A DNA stretch of 13,627 nucleotides, taken from DASXPG01 sp035559335 (GTDB lineage: Bacteria; Gemmatimonadota; Gemmatimonadetes; Gemmatimonadales; JACORV01). Positions 7,228-13,627 of the stretch are shown in pieces (position 1 is the first letter of the stretch; the number at the start of each line of letters is the position of its first letter). The stretch spans positions 1 through 13,627 of the forward strand of contig DATMBH010000134.1 in NCBI GenBank assembly GCA_035559335.1, in the 5' to 3' direction. The position numbers and the translations under genes are program-made. The notes under the pieces were generated by a model. The model saw nothing but the letters and a program-made list of their open reading frames with translations. It did no database searches and was not told the origin of the DNA.

Positions 7228-7614
7228 ATGTTGCGCACAGTAGCTCTGGTTGTGGCCGGGCTGGCAGTGTCCGCGGGCGCTCTCGGCGCCCAGGCCACGC
7301 CGGATGCGCCGATGGTCGAGGGCGCGGTCGAGCAGCGGCCGATCCCAGTGCCGGGTTCCTGCCAGGCGCCCGTCTATCCGGCCACCTTGCGGGCGGCGCG
7401 CATGGAGGGCCGCGTGATCCTCCAGTTCGTGGTGGACACGCTCGGCAGGATCGAGGCCAACTCGGTGCGAGCGCTGAGTTCCAGCCACACCTATTTTGAG
7501 GAAGCCGCACGGCGCGCGCTGCTCACCTGTCGCTATCAGCCGGCGCTGTTCAACGGGCGCCCGGTTCGAGTTCTGGTACAGCTTCCCTTCAACTTCCAGC
7601 TCGCCCGACGCTAG
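7228..7614 (+). CDS. Secreted TonB C-terminal domain protein
   Basis: This 128-residue protein has a signal peptide (hydrophobic 4-20, likely cleavage after AQA at 21-23). After a short linker comes a TonB-C domain: YPATLRAARMEGRV at 50-63, VVDTLGRI at 69-75, an FEEAARRALLTCRYQPA helix/turn at 90-106, and GRPVRVLVQLPFNF at 110-123. In canonical TonB this domain contacts TonB-dependent receptors from an inner-membrane anchor with a proline-rich spacer. Both of those are absent here. Cys45 and Cys101 could form a disulfide. ATG 7228 follows GGGA at 5 bases. An in-frame GTG at 7198 would add ten charged residues before the signal peptide and is less likely. The stop codon overlaps the presumed start of the nuclease gene. 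A role as a periplasmic accessory protein is an inference. Confidence 0.82.
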   Translation: MLRTVALVVAGLAVSAGALGAQATPDAPMVEGAVEQRPIPVPGSCQAPVYPATLRAARMEGRVILQFVVDTLGRIEANSVRALSSSHTYFEEAARRALLTCRYQPALFNGRPVRVLVQLPFNFQLARR

Positions 7615-8387
7615 CAGCTACCTACAACGTCAACTCGATCCGGGCGCGGCTGGAACGGCTGCGCTCGTGGCTCGAGCGTGCCCGCCCGGACATCGTGTGC
7701 CTGCAGGAGCTTAAGGTTAGCGACGCGGACTTCCCCCGCGAGGACCTGGAGGCGCTGGGCTACCACGTCGCCGTGCACGGCCAGAAGGGTTGGAACGGCG
7801 TCGCGGTGCTGTCGCGCGCGCCCATCGAGGATGTGGTCGCCGGCATGTCGGACGGCGAGGAAGATCCGGAGGCGCGGTTCATCGAGCTGCGCACTTCGGG
7901 AATCCGGGTGGTGTCGCTCTACGTACCCAACGGCCAGGCGGTCGGCACCGAGAAGTGGGCCTGGAAGCTGCGCTGGATGGCGCGACTCGAGCGGTGGCTG
8001 AACCGGAAGGCGAGGCCTGACGAGCCGCTGCTGCTGGGCGGCGATTTCAACGTGGCGCCGGATGACCGTGACGTGGCCCGTCCCGAGCAGTGGCGCGACA
8101 CAGTGCTGACACACGAGGAGGTCAGGGAGGCATTCCGCAGGCTGATCGCGTGGGGGCTGGTGGATACGATACGCCTGCACCACCATGACGCGGGTCCGTT
8201 CTCGTGGTGGGACTATCGCATGCTGGGGTTCGCGAAGAACAACGGGCTGCGGATCGACCACCTGCTGGCCACGGCGCCGCTGGCCGCCACCTGCCGTGCC
8301 GCGGGCGTGGCGCGCGATGAACGGAAGGGCAAGCTGCCCTCGGACCACGCACCGGTAACCGCGGAGTTCGATTGGCCCGGCTCCTAG
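7608..8387 (+). CDS. xth: Exonuclease III family (AP endonuclease/3'-5' exonuclease) with non-standard start
   Basis: Read from ACG 7608 this is 259 residues, the usual length for the family, and it contains all the catalytic landmarks. Asn7 is in ATYNVN, Glu34 in CLQELK, Tyr105 in LYVPNG, Asp146/Asn148 in GGDFNVAP, FSWWDYR at 198-204, LRIDHLL at 214-220 and Asp246/His247 in SDHAPV. Asn7 and Glu34 have exactly the E. coli exonuclease III numbers, so residue 1 falls on ACG. No ATG, GTG or TTG lies in this frame between about 7500 and 7694. The first standard start, GTG 7695, would delete the N-terminal strand with Asn7. The enzyme class cleaves DNA at abasic sites and removes 3' blocking groups in base-excision repair. 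The gene overlaps the TonB-C gene at its start and the transporter gene at its end by 16 bases. Family assignment is firm; the start is not. Confidence 0.88.
   Translation, partial: TLAATYNVNSIRARLERLRSWLERARPDIVCLQELKVSDADFPREDLEALGYHVAVHGQKGWNGVAVLSRAPIEDVVAGMSDGEEDPEARFIELRTSGIRVVSLYVPNGQAVGTEKWAWKLRWMARLERWLNRKARPDEPLLLGGDFNVAPDDRDVARPEQWRDTVLTHEEVREAFRRLIAWGLVDTIRLHHHDAGPFSWWDYRMLGFAKNNGLRIDHLLATAPLAATCRAAGVARDERKGKLPSDHAPVTAEFDWPGS
8363..8366 (+). promoter_or_regulatory. Shine-Dalgarno GGAG selecting the TTG start at 8372
   Basis: GGAG lies 5 bases before TTG 8372, inside the last codons of the nuclease gene. It supports a TTG start for the transporter and tight translational coupling to the upstream gene. 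Confidence 0.6.
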
Positions 8388-9544
8388 TCCTGTTCGTCAC
8401 CGCGTTCGTGGACACCGTAGGTGCGGCGCTGGTGGTGCCGATCCTGCCCTACTATGCCACCAGGTACGGAGCCACGGCCTCCATGGTGGGGATGCTGGTG
8501 GCGGCGTTCTCGGTGGCGCAGTTGGTTTCGGCGCCCGGGTGGGGGCGGATGTCGGATCGTTGGGGCAGGAGGCCGGCGATCCTGGCCGGACTGGTGATCG
8601 CCGCGGCGGCCTACGTGGTATTCGCCTTTGCTCGGTCGGTGCCGCTGCTGCTGGTCTCGCGGCTGGTTCAGGGCCTGGGCGGCGGCACCATCGGCGTGGT
8701 ACAGGCCTACGTGGCGGACGCGAGCCCGCCGGACAAGCGCACCAGGGCCCTGGGATGGCTCACCGCGGTCACCAGTCTGGGCTGGCTCTCAGGATCTGCG
8801 TTAGGCTCGCTCCTGATTTCCCTGGGCGGCGAGCGGGCTCCCGGCTTGTTTACCGCCGCGCTGTCGCTCGCGGTGGCCGCGTTCAGTTGGCGGTTCCTTG
8901 CCGAATCGCGCCTGATGCGGCAGTCTGGCGCCGCGAGGGCCGTGCCGGAGCGGCCGCGCACCGGCGCCGAGGCGATACGGCACGTGCTGTCGCGATGGCG
9001 CGAGCCGGCGCCGCGTCTCATCTGGACCTACTCGATAGGCATAGGGGCTTTCTATGGCACCGCAGCGGTAATGCCGCTGCTGGTCCAGGAGCGCCTCGGT
9101 ATCGACGAGCATAGCATCGGCTACGTGGTGATGTATTTCGCGGGCATGGGCGTGGTGGTGCGTGCCGGCGTCCTCGGCAAGATGGTGGACTGGCTGGGCG
9201 AAATCCGGCTGGCGCGCCTTGGCACTGTGCTGCTGGGCACCGGGCTCATCGTGGCTGCTGTGGGACGGGGCTACCCGGTGCTGTTCACTTCGTTTACTCT
9301 CATGCCGCTCGGCACCGCGTTCTTGTTTCCCAGCGTGACGGGATTGCTGTCCAAGGTGGTGGCAGGGCACGAGCGCGGGCTGTTCCTGGGCGTGCAGCAG
9401 ACCTTCGGCGGAGTGGCCCGTGTGGTGTTCCCGATAGGCGCCGGTGCGATGATGGACGTGCTGGGGAAGGGAACGCCATTTGCGGTGGCTGGGGTGATAG
9501 TGTTGCTGATGGTGCCGTTGCTGGAGGTGAGGGGTGATGAGTGA
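8372..9544 (+). CDS. MFS transporter, drug-efflux (TetA/DHA1-like) type
   Basis: This 390-residue integral membrane protein has about twelve hydrophobic segments in two halves separated by a polar loop at about 178-212. The loop 2-3 signature of the major facilitator superfamily is clear: GRMSDRWGRRPAI at 58-70. SRLVQGLGGG at 96-105 resembles motif B. The motif C region (GWLSGSALGS, 137-146) has lost the usual proline. DHA1-type members export drugs or metabolites against a proton gradient, but the substrate cannot be read from sequence. The first codon is TTG, supported by a well-placed GGAG, and it overlaps the nuclease gene by 16 bases. The last residues (VRGDE) and the stop codon are encoded by a G-rich heptamer tract, so the C terminus probably varies among relatives. 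Confidence 0.9.
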   Translation: MARLLVLFVTAFVDTVGAALVVPILPYYATRYGATASMVGMLVAAFSVAQLVSAPGWGRMSDRWGRRPAILAGLVIAAAAYVVFAFARSVPLLLVSRLVQGLGGGTIGVVQAYVADASPPDKRTRALGWLTAVTSLGWLSGSALGSLLISLGGERAPGLFTAALSLAVAAFSWRFLAESRLMRQSGAARAVPERPRTGAEAIRHVLSRWREPAPRLIWTYSIGIGAFYGTAAVMPLLVQERLGIDEHSIGYVVMYFAGMGVVVRAGVLGKMVDWLGEIRLARLGTVLLGTGLIVAAVGRGYPVLFTSFTLMPLGTAFLFPSVTGLLSKVVAGHERGLFLGVQQTFGGVARVVFPIGAGAMMDVLGKGTPFAVAGVIVLLMVPLLEVRGDE

Positions 9545-9574
9545 AGGGCGATGGGTGCGGGGAGATAGGAGCTA
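9526..9574 (+). repeat. G-rich 7-base tandem tract (locus 2), overlapping a gene end and a ribosome-binding site
   Basis: Seven consecutive imperfect heptamers share a GGNGANG-like consensus; units include GGTGAGG, GGTGATG and GGCGATG. The tract begins in the last codons of the transporter gene, contains its TGA, and ends 2 bases before the ATG of the next gene. Its final units supply the AGGAG (9567-9571) that serves that ATG. Four G-tracts (9531-9534, 9546-9548, 9553-9555, 9559-9562) fit a loose quadruplex pattern. Confidence 0.7.
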
Positions 9575-9576
9575 GG

Positions 9577-10116
9577 ATGCGCATGCGACAGTTCTTCGTG
9601 ATGGTTGCCCTGGTGGGGCTTTGCGCTCCGGTACAGGCGCAGCAGGCGGCGCCCGCTGCCAATCCCGCCGACGTGCAGTCGGTGGACGCCATTCTGCGCG
9701 CGCTGTACGACGTGATCTCGGGCGACTCGGGCGTGAGCCGGGACTGGAACCGCTTCCGCTCGCTGTTCGCTCCCGGGGCGCAGCTGATTCCGGTCGGCCA
9801 GCGTCAGGCCGGGCCGGTCTCGGCGCAGGTGCTGACGCCCGAGGACTACATCCGGCGTGCCGGCCCGTTCCTGGAGCGGGGGTTCCACGAGCGAGAGATC
9901 GCGCGGCGGCAGGAGAGCTACGGCCGGATCGTACACGCATTCTCGACCTATGAGTCGCGCCGCCGTGCCTCCGACGCTCAGCCCTTCGCTCGCGGCATCA
10001 ACTCGATCCAGCTGTGGCACGACGGCCAGCGCTGGTGGGTCCAGACGATACTGTGGTGGGGCGAGACGCCGGAGACGCCGATCCCCGAGCACTATTTGAG
10101 GAGCGGTGTGCATTAG
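9577..10116 (+). CDS. Secreted NTF2-like protein of unknown function
   Basis: This 179-residue protein starts with a signal peptide (hydrophobic core about 6-19, likely cleavage near QAQ at 20-22). The mature part begins with a helix, DVQSVDAILRALYDVISG. Features common in NTF2/SnoaL-like alpha+beta barrels follow: a conserved-looking Arg-Asp-Trp, FRSLFAPGAQL, EDYIRRAGPFLERGFHEREI, and a final sheet with INSIQLWHDGQRWWVQTILWW. Proteins with this fold include both enzymes and ligand-binding or structural proteins, so no function is assigned. ATG 9577 is chosen because AGGAG lies 5 bases upstream; ATG 9583 is 6 bases further. A GTG at 9541 would put an untypical twelve-residue extension before the signal peptide. 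Expression is probably coupled to the transporter, whose stop is 32 bases upstream. Confidence 0.7.
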   Translation: MRMRQFFVMVALVGLCAPVQAQQAAPAANPADVQSVDAILRALYDVISGDSGVSRDWNRFRSLFAPGAQLIPVGQRQAGPVSAQVLTPEDYIRRAGPFLERGFHEREIARRQESYGRIVHAFSTYESRRRASDAQPFARGINSIQLWHDGQRWWVQTILWWGETPETPIPEHYLRSGVH

Positions 10117-10120
10117 CGGC

Positions 10121-10162
10121 CGGGGGTTGGGAGTCGGGGGTCGGCGGTCAGGGGCGCGGCTC
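10121..10162 (+). repeat. G-rich 7-base tandem tract (locus 3)
   Basis: This tract starts 4 bases after the stop at 10116. About six imperfect heptamers follow, including CGGGGGT at 10121-10127 and 10135-10141 and CGGCGGT at 10142-10148, decaying after about 10155. G-tracts at 10122-10126, 10129-10131, 10136-10140 and 10151-10154 fit a quadruplex pattern with loops of 2, 4 and 10 bases. The remaining bases up to the next gene (10163-10209) show no clear promoter, hairpin or Shine-Dalgarno. Confidence 0.65.
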
Positions 10163-10209
10163 GTGGTCCTTGGTCTAACTGGGTTGCCTGGAGCCTTGGC
10201 ACTGACCTG

Positions 10210-11631
10210 ATGTCCGACTTCCCGGAACCAGAATACCGTCGGCACCTCCATCAGGTCGCCGACCTGATTGCCGACTACCTCGCCGGGGTCGAGCGCTATC
10301 CGGTGCTGCCGCGGTTGCGCCCCGGCGAGCTGCGCGCGCGGCTGCCCGAGTCGCCACCCGAGGAACCCGAACCGCTGGAAGCGATCCTCGCGGACTACCG
10401 GGAGCTGATCGAGCCTAACGTAACCCACTGGAACCACCCGGGCTTCCTGGCCTACTTCGCGACCTCCGGTTCGGTCCCCGGGATCCTGGGCGAGGCGCTG
10501 GCCGCGGGCCTCAATGTGCAGGCGATGCTGTGGCGCACCGGGCCGGCAGCCACCGAGCTGGAACAGCACGTGTGCGACTGGCTCCGGCGGCTGGTCGGGC
10601 TGCCCGCGGACTTCAGCGGCCACATCAACGACACCGCTTCCAGCTCCTCGCTGATCGCGCTCGCCTCCGCCCGCCACCGTGCCTGGCCCGACTCGCGCGC
10701 GGCGGGCGTGCGGAGCGCCCCGCCCCTCAGGGTGTACGCCAGCGAACACGCCCATTCCTCTATAGACAAGGCCTGCATAACGCTCGGTATGGGTATCGAT
10801 TCCGTGGTGAAGGTGGCTGCGGACGAGCGGTACGCGATGCGCCCCGACGCGCTCGAGGCCGCCATCGCCGCCGATCGCGCCGCCGGCAGGCTGCCGGTCG
10901 CGGTTGTGGCCACAATCGGCACCACGTCTTCCACGGCGATCGACCCAGTTGCCGCGGTGGCCCATGTTGCGCGGGCGGAGGGGCTGTGGCTCCACATCGA
11001 CGCCGCCTATGCCGGTCCGGCGGCCGCCTGCCCCGAGCTGAGGTCTCACTTCGCCGGCTGGGAACTAGCGGACTCGATTGTCTTGAATCCGCATAAGTGG
11101 CTGTTCACTCCGATGGACTGCTCGGTGCTGCTGGTGCGTGACCCCGATGCCGTCCGCGCCGCCTTCAACCTGACGCCGGAGTACCTGCGCACGGCCGAAG
11201 CTGGCGCGCTCAATTTGTCCGAGTTCGGCCCGCAGCTGGGCCGCAGGTTCCGGGCGCTCAAGCTGTGGTTCGTGTTGCGCGCCTACGGGGCCGCGGGGCT
11301 GCGAGAGCGGCTGCGCGAGCACTGCGCCCTCGCCCGGGAATTCGCCGGTTGGGTGGATGCGGAACCTGGCTTCGAGCGCTGCGCTCCGGTCCCGTTCAGC
11401 GTCGTCTGTTTCCGCGCCGTCCCTGCTGGGAGAAGCGGGGAAGAGGCCGACCGGTTCAATGAAAAGCTGCTCGCGGCAGTCAACGATGCGGGGCCGGTGT
11501 TCCTATCCCACACGCGGCTTGGCGGCAGAATCGTGCTTCGGGTTGCGATCGGAAACATCCGCACCGGTCGGGACCACGTGCGAGCGGCGTGGGACCTGGT
11601 CCGCGCCCGCGCGGTGGAAATGGGGCTATAG
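10210..11631 (+). CDS. Pyridoxal-phosphate aromatic L-amino-acid decarboxylase family (group II)
   Basis: This 473-residue protein has the typical length of aromatic amino-acid decarboxylases. It would convert an aromatic L-amino acid to its amine plus CO2 in the cytoplasm. Visible motifs are THWNHPGFLAYF at 72-83, SEHAHSS at 178-184 with the cofactor-stacking His182, ATIGTTSSTAIDP at 234-246, and HIDAAYAG at 262-269 with Asp264 for the pyridine nitrogen. NPHKW at 293-297 carries the Schiff-base Lys296. Counting from that lysine, Tyr325 in TPEYLRT aligns with Tyr332 of human DOPA decarboxylase, whose loss turns relatives into aldehyde synthases. Decarboxylation is therefore the expected outcome. 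The loop after Tyr325 is shorter than in animal enzymes. Which amino acid is used cannot be decided. ATG 10210 has only a weak upstream site. The DUF5916 gene follows after 38 bases. Confidence 0.93.
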   Translation: MSDFPEPEYRRHLHQVADLIADYLAGVERYPVLPRLRPGELRARLPESPPEEPEPLEAILADYRELIEPNVTHWNHPGFLAYFATSGSVPGILGEALAAGLNVQAMLWRTGPAATELEQHVCDWLRRLVGLPADFSGHINDTASSSSLIALASARHRAWPDSRAAGVRSAPPLRVYASEHAHSSIDKACITLGMGIDSVVKVAADERYAMRPDALEAAIAADRAAGRLPVAVVATIGTTSSTAIDPVAAVAHVARAEGLWLHIDAAYAGPAAACPELRSHFAGWELADSIVLNPHKWLFTPMDCSVLLVRDPDAVRAAFNLTPEYLRTAEAGALNLSEFGPQLGRRFRALKLWFVLRAYGAAGLRERLREHCALAREFAGWVDAEPGFERCAPVPFSVVCFRAVPAGRSGEEADRFNEKLLAAVNDAGPVFLSHTRLGGRIVLRVAIGNIRTGRDHVRAAWDLVRARAVEMGL

Positions 11632-11669
11632 CGTTTGGCGCTCCGATCAGGCAGCTTGTTCCCCGCTTG

Positions 11670-13627
11670 ATGCGGTCTCGTTTCGTCAGCTTCGCCGTCG
11701 CCGCGGTAGCGGCGCTGGGCTTCAGCGGTGCGTTGGAGGCCCAGGACAACTCGCGCCTGCGAGCCTTGCGAATCACGGGTGAGATCCGCCTCGACGGCGT
11801 GCCTGACGAGCCAGAGTGGGCGCGCGCCGATTCCATCACCGAGTTCCGGCAGCGAGAGCCGGTCGAAGGCGCGAGTCCGAGCGAGCGCACAGTGGTGCGG
11901 GTGCTGTACGGTCCGCGCGGACTGTACATCGGAGTGTGGGCGTACGACCGGGAACCGGACCGCCTGGTGCGCACGCTGCTCAGGCGGGATGCCGACCCCG
12001 AGCCCGACGATTTCGTGGCGATTGTCCTGGACCCGCTGCGCGACCGCCGCACCGCCTGGGTGTTCACGGTCAACCCCAATGGCTATCAGGCAGACGGCCT
12101 GGTGCGGTCGCAGGAGGACGTCGACACCGACTGGAACGGCGTGTGGGATGCCCGCTCGCGGATCGGCGCCGAGGGCTGGACCTCAGAGATTCTGATTCCG
12201 TGGCAGCTGCTGCGCTATCCGAGTGGTTCCGGCAGCTGGGGTATCAACTTCTACCGCCAGATTCGCCGCCGTAACGAGGAGGTGCTGTGGCAGGCCTGGC
12301 GCCGCCAGCAGGGCCTGTTTTTCCTCGACGGCACCGGCTCGCTCGAGGGCCTCGAAGACCTCCCAGAGCGCCGGCTGGCCGAGTTCCGGCCGTACCTGTT
12401 GTCGCAGGCCGTCGCCCCCACGCGCGGGTTCGATTCTACAGGAGCGTACGTCGTGACCGATGCGGGAGAGGCATCGGCGCAGGTCGGGGGCGAGATGAAG
12501 CTCGCGCTCGCGCCCACAGTGACCATGGACCTCAGCCTCAACACCGACTTTGCCCAGGTGGAGGCCGACCGTCAGGTCGTGAACCTCACCCGCTTCCCGC
12601 TGTTCTTCCCCGAGAAGCGGCAGTTCTTCCTGGAGAATGCGCAGATCTTCGAGTTCGGCCAAAGGGAACGCGCCCAGCTGTTCTACAGCCGCCGCATCGG
12701 ACTGGGGACCGACGGCCAGCCGCTGCCGATCGCTGCGGGTGCGCGAGTCACCGGACGGCTCGGGCGGGAGCGCATCGGCCTGCTCGCCGTGCGCACCGGA
12801 GGCGAGGAGGACGCCGTGGATGTGGTGGCTAGGGTCCAGCACGACATCGGCTCGCGCGGCTACGCCGGAGCGATGGCGACGGTCCAGGACGGCCCCGGCG
12901 TCGCCACGCGCTCGTCAGGTTGGGGGCTAGACTTCAACCTGCCCACGGTCCGCAACGGACAGAACCTGACGGCGGGCGGCTTCGTGGCCTGGACCAGGTC
13001 GGCGCCGGGCGCCCGCCCGGCGGCAGCGTGGCGCCTGGTGCTGGATTACCCTAACAACAATGTGGATCACTTCCTGGGTATCAGCCGCATTGATAGCGGC
13101 TTCGATCCTGCGCTAGGCTTCGTTAGGCAGACCGGAGTGTGGCGCGCCCAGGGTGCGCTGCGGTTCTTCCCCCGCCCGGGACGCTGGGGCATCCGCCGCT
13201 TCGCGTTTACGCTGCTTGGCCTGGACGTCGCCACGCGCCTGGACGGCGCGATGGACAACGGCAGCTTCAGCGTCCGGCCCCTCGGCATTCAGTTCGACAG
13301 CGGGGACCAGCTGGATTTCACCATCAGGCACAACATTGACGTGCCGTCGGACAGCTTCGAGCTGTTCCCCGGGCGTGACGTGGCGCCCGGCCGCTACCGG
13401 TGGACCCGCGCCGAGCTGGAGTTCGAGACCTCATCGGCGCGCCCGCTCTCGGCGCAAATCGGCGTGCGGCGCGGCGGCTACTACGGCGGCGCCAGCACCG
13501 GCGCCTCCGGCGAAGTCATGTTGCGGCTGGCGCCTCATTTCATAGCCGGAGCGGATGCCGAGTGGACCCGCGTGAGCTTGGCCGGCGGCCGCTTCGACGC
13601 GGCGGCGGCGCGGCTGCGTCTGGACTA
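11670..13627 (+). CDS. DUF5916 outer-membrane protein with N-terminal CBM9-like domain (3' end missing)
   Basis: The frame is open from ATG 11670 to the window edge (652 complete codons), so the C terminus is missing. A signal peptide covers about 1-24 (hydrophobic 6-19, then LEAQ). Residues about 36-205 look like the CBM9-like beta-sandwich of this family, with ITGEIRLDGVPDEPEW at 35-50, YIGVWAYD at 86-93 and WTSEILIPWQLLRYP at 170-184. From about 236 the DUF5916 part begins with EFRPYLLSQ. It includes a SLNTDFAQVEADRQVVNLTRF stretch and FFPEKRQFFLENAQIFEFG, both typical of the family, and then alternating beta strands suggesting an outer-membrane barrel. The function of the family is not established. 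A TTG directly before the ATG is an alternative start, and neither has a strong Shine-Dalgarno. It may share a transcript with the decarboxylase. Confidence 0.88.
   Translation, partial: MRSRFVSFAVAAVAALGFSGALEAQDNSRLRALRITGEIRLDGVPDEPEWARADSITEFRQREPVEGASPSERTVVRVLYGPRGLYIGVWAYDREPDRLVRTLLRRDADPEPDDFVAIVLDPLRDRRTAWVFTVNPNGYQADGLVRSQEDVDTDWNGVWDARSRIGAEGWTSEILIPWQLLRYPSGSGSWGINFYRQIRRRNEEVLWQAWRRQQGLFFLDGTGSLEGLEDLPERRLAEFRPYLLSQAVAPTRGFDSTGAYVVTDAGEASAQVGGEMKLALAPTVTMDLSLNTDFAQVEADRQVVNLTRFPLFFPEKRQFFLENAQIFEFGQRERAQLFYSRRIGLGTDGQPLPIAAGARVTGRLGRERIGLLAVRTGGEEDAVDVVARVQHDIGSRGYAGAMATVQDGPGVATRSSGWGLDFNLPTVRNGQNLTAGGFVAWTRSAPGARPAAAWRLVLDYPNNNVDHFLGISRIDSGFDPALGFVRQTGVWRAQGALRFFPRPGRWGIRRFAFTLLGLDVATRLDGAMDNGSFSVRPLGIQFDSGDQLDFTIRHNIDVPSDSFELFPGRDVAPGRYRWTRAELEFETSSARPLSAQIGVRRGGYYGGASTGASGEVMLRLAPHFIAGADAEWTRVSLAGGRFDAAAARLRLD

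Noticed and set aside
9271..11049. 592-codon minus-strand frame across the transporter end, NTF2-like gene and decarboxylase
   Set aside because: It runs antisense to three recognisable proteins and shows no domain pattern, only GC-driven openness.
10210..11631. Possibility that the decarboxylase is really an aromatic aldehyde synthase because the Tyr in the catalytic loop seemed absent
   Set aside because: Counting from the Schiff-base lysine shows Tyr325 aligned with the catalytic Tyr332 of human DOPA decarboxylase, so the key residue is present.

Overview
The window is GC-rich, densely packed bacterial DNA. It most resembles a Gemmatimonadota genome. This is an inference from several traits: a DUF5916/CBM9-like outer-membrane protein, signal peptides ending in Ala-Gln, a secreted TonB-C domain protein, and the C-terminal zinc module of a B12-dependent ribonucleotide reductase. 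No marker gene in the window settles the phylum. I see no rRNA, tRNA, CRISPR array, transposase or phage gene, and no gene-free stretch over 300 bases; the longest is the 197 bases at 7031-7227.

Left end (1-870, + strand): the last 50 codons of an nrdJ-type ribonucleotide reductase end at 155. A strong intrinsic terminator follows at 179-208. Next is a small four-helix membrane protein of unknown function that starts at a GTG with a good Shine-Dalgarno.

Signalling block (902-7030): on the minus strand, a membrane histidine kinase with a decayed receiver domain (4826-2916) overlaps by 38 bases a seven-helix membrane protein carrying a degenerate GGDEF and an intact EAL domain (2953-902). Diverging from the kinase across 135 bases is a solitary periplasmic-binding lipoprotein of the branched-chain amino-acid type (4962-6077). 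It is coupled through ATGA to a CvpA-like membrane protein with a tail of DP repeats (6074-7030). No ABC permease or ATPase genes lie beside the lipoprotein. A sensory role feeding the kinase and c-di-GMP turnover is therefore a reasonable hypothesis.

Packed + strand run (7228-10116): a secreted TonB-C domain protein, an exonuclease III family nuclease, an MFS efflux-type transporter and a secreted NTF2-like protein overlap or nearly abut. The nuclease has no normal start codon. The residue that aligns with Met1 of exonuclease III is encoded by ACG and sits on the TonB stop codon.

Right end (10210-13627, + strand): a pyridoxal-phosphate aromatic amino-acid decarboxylase is followed 38 bases later by a large DUF5916 outer-membrane protein that runs off the window.

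The most unexpected non-coding feature is a set of three short G-rich tandem tracts, each with a 7-base period but with a different unit sequence. They sit exactly behind the stop codons at 870, 9544 and 10116. They resemble in form the heptameric STRR repeats of filamentous cyanobacteria, and two of them fit a quadruplex-forming pattern.
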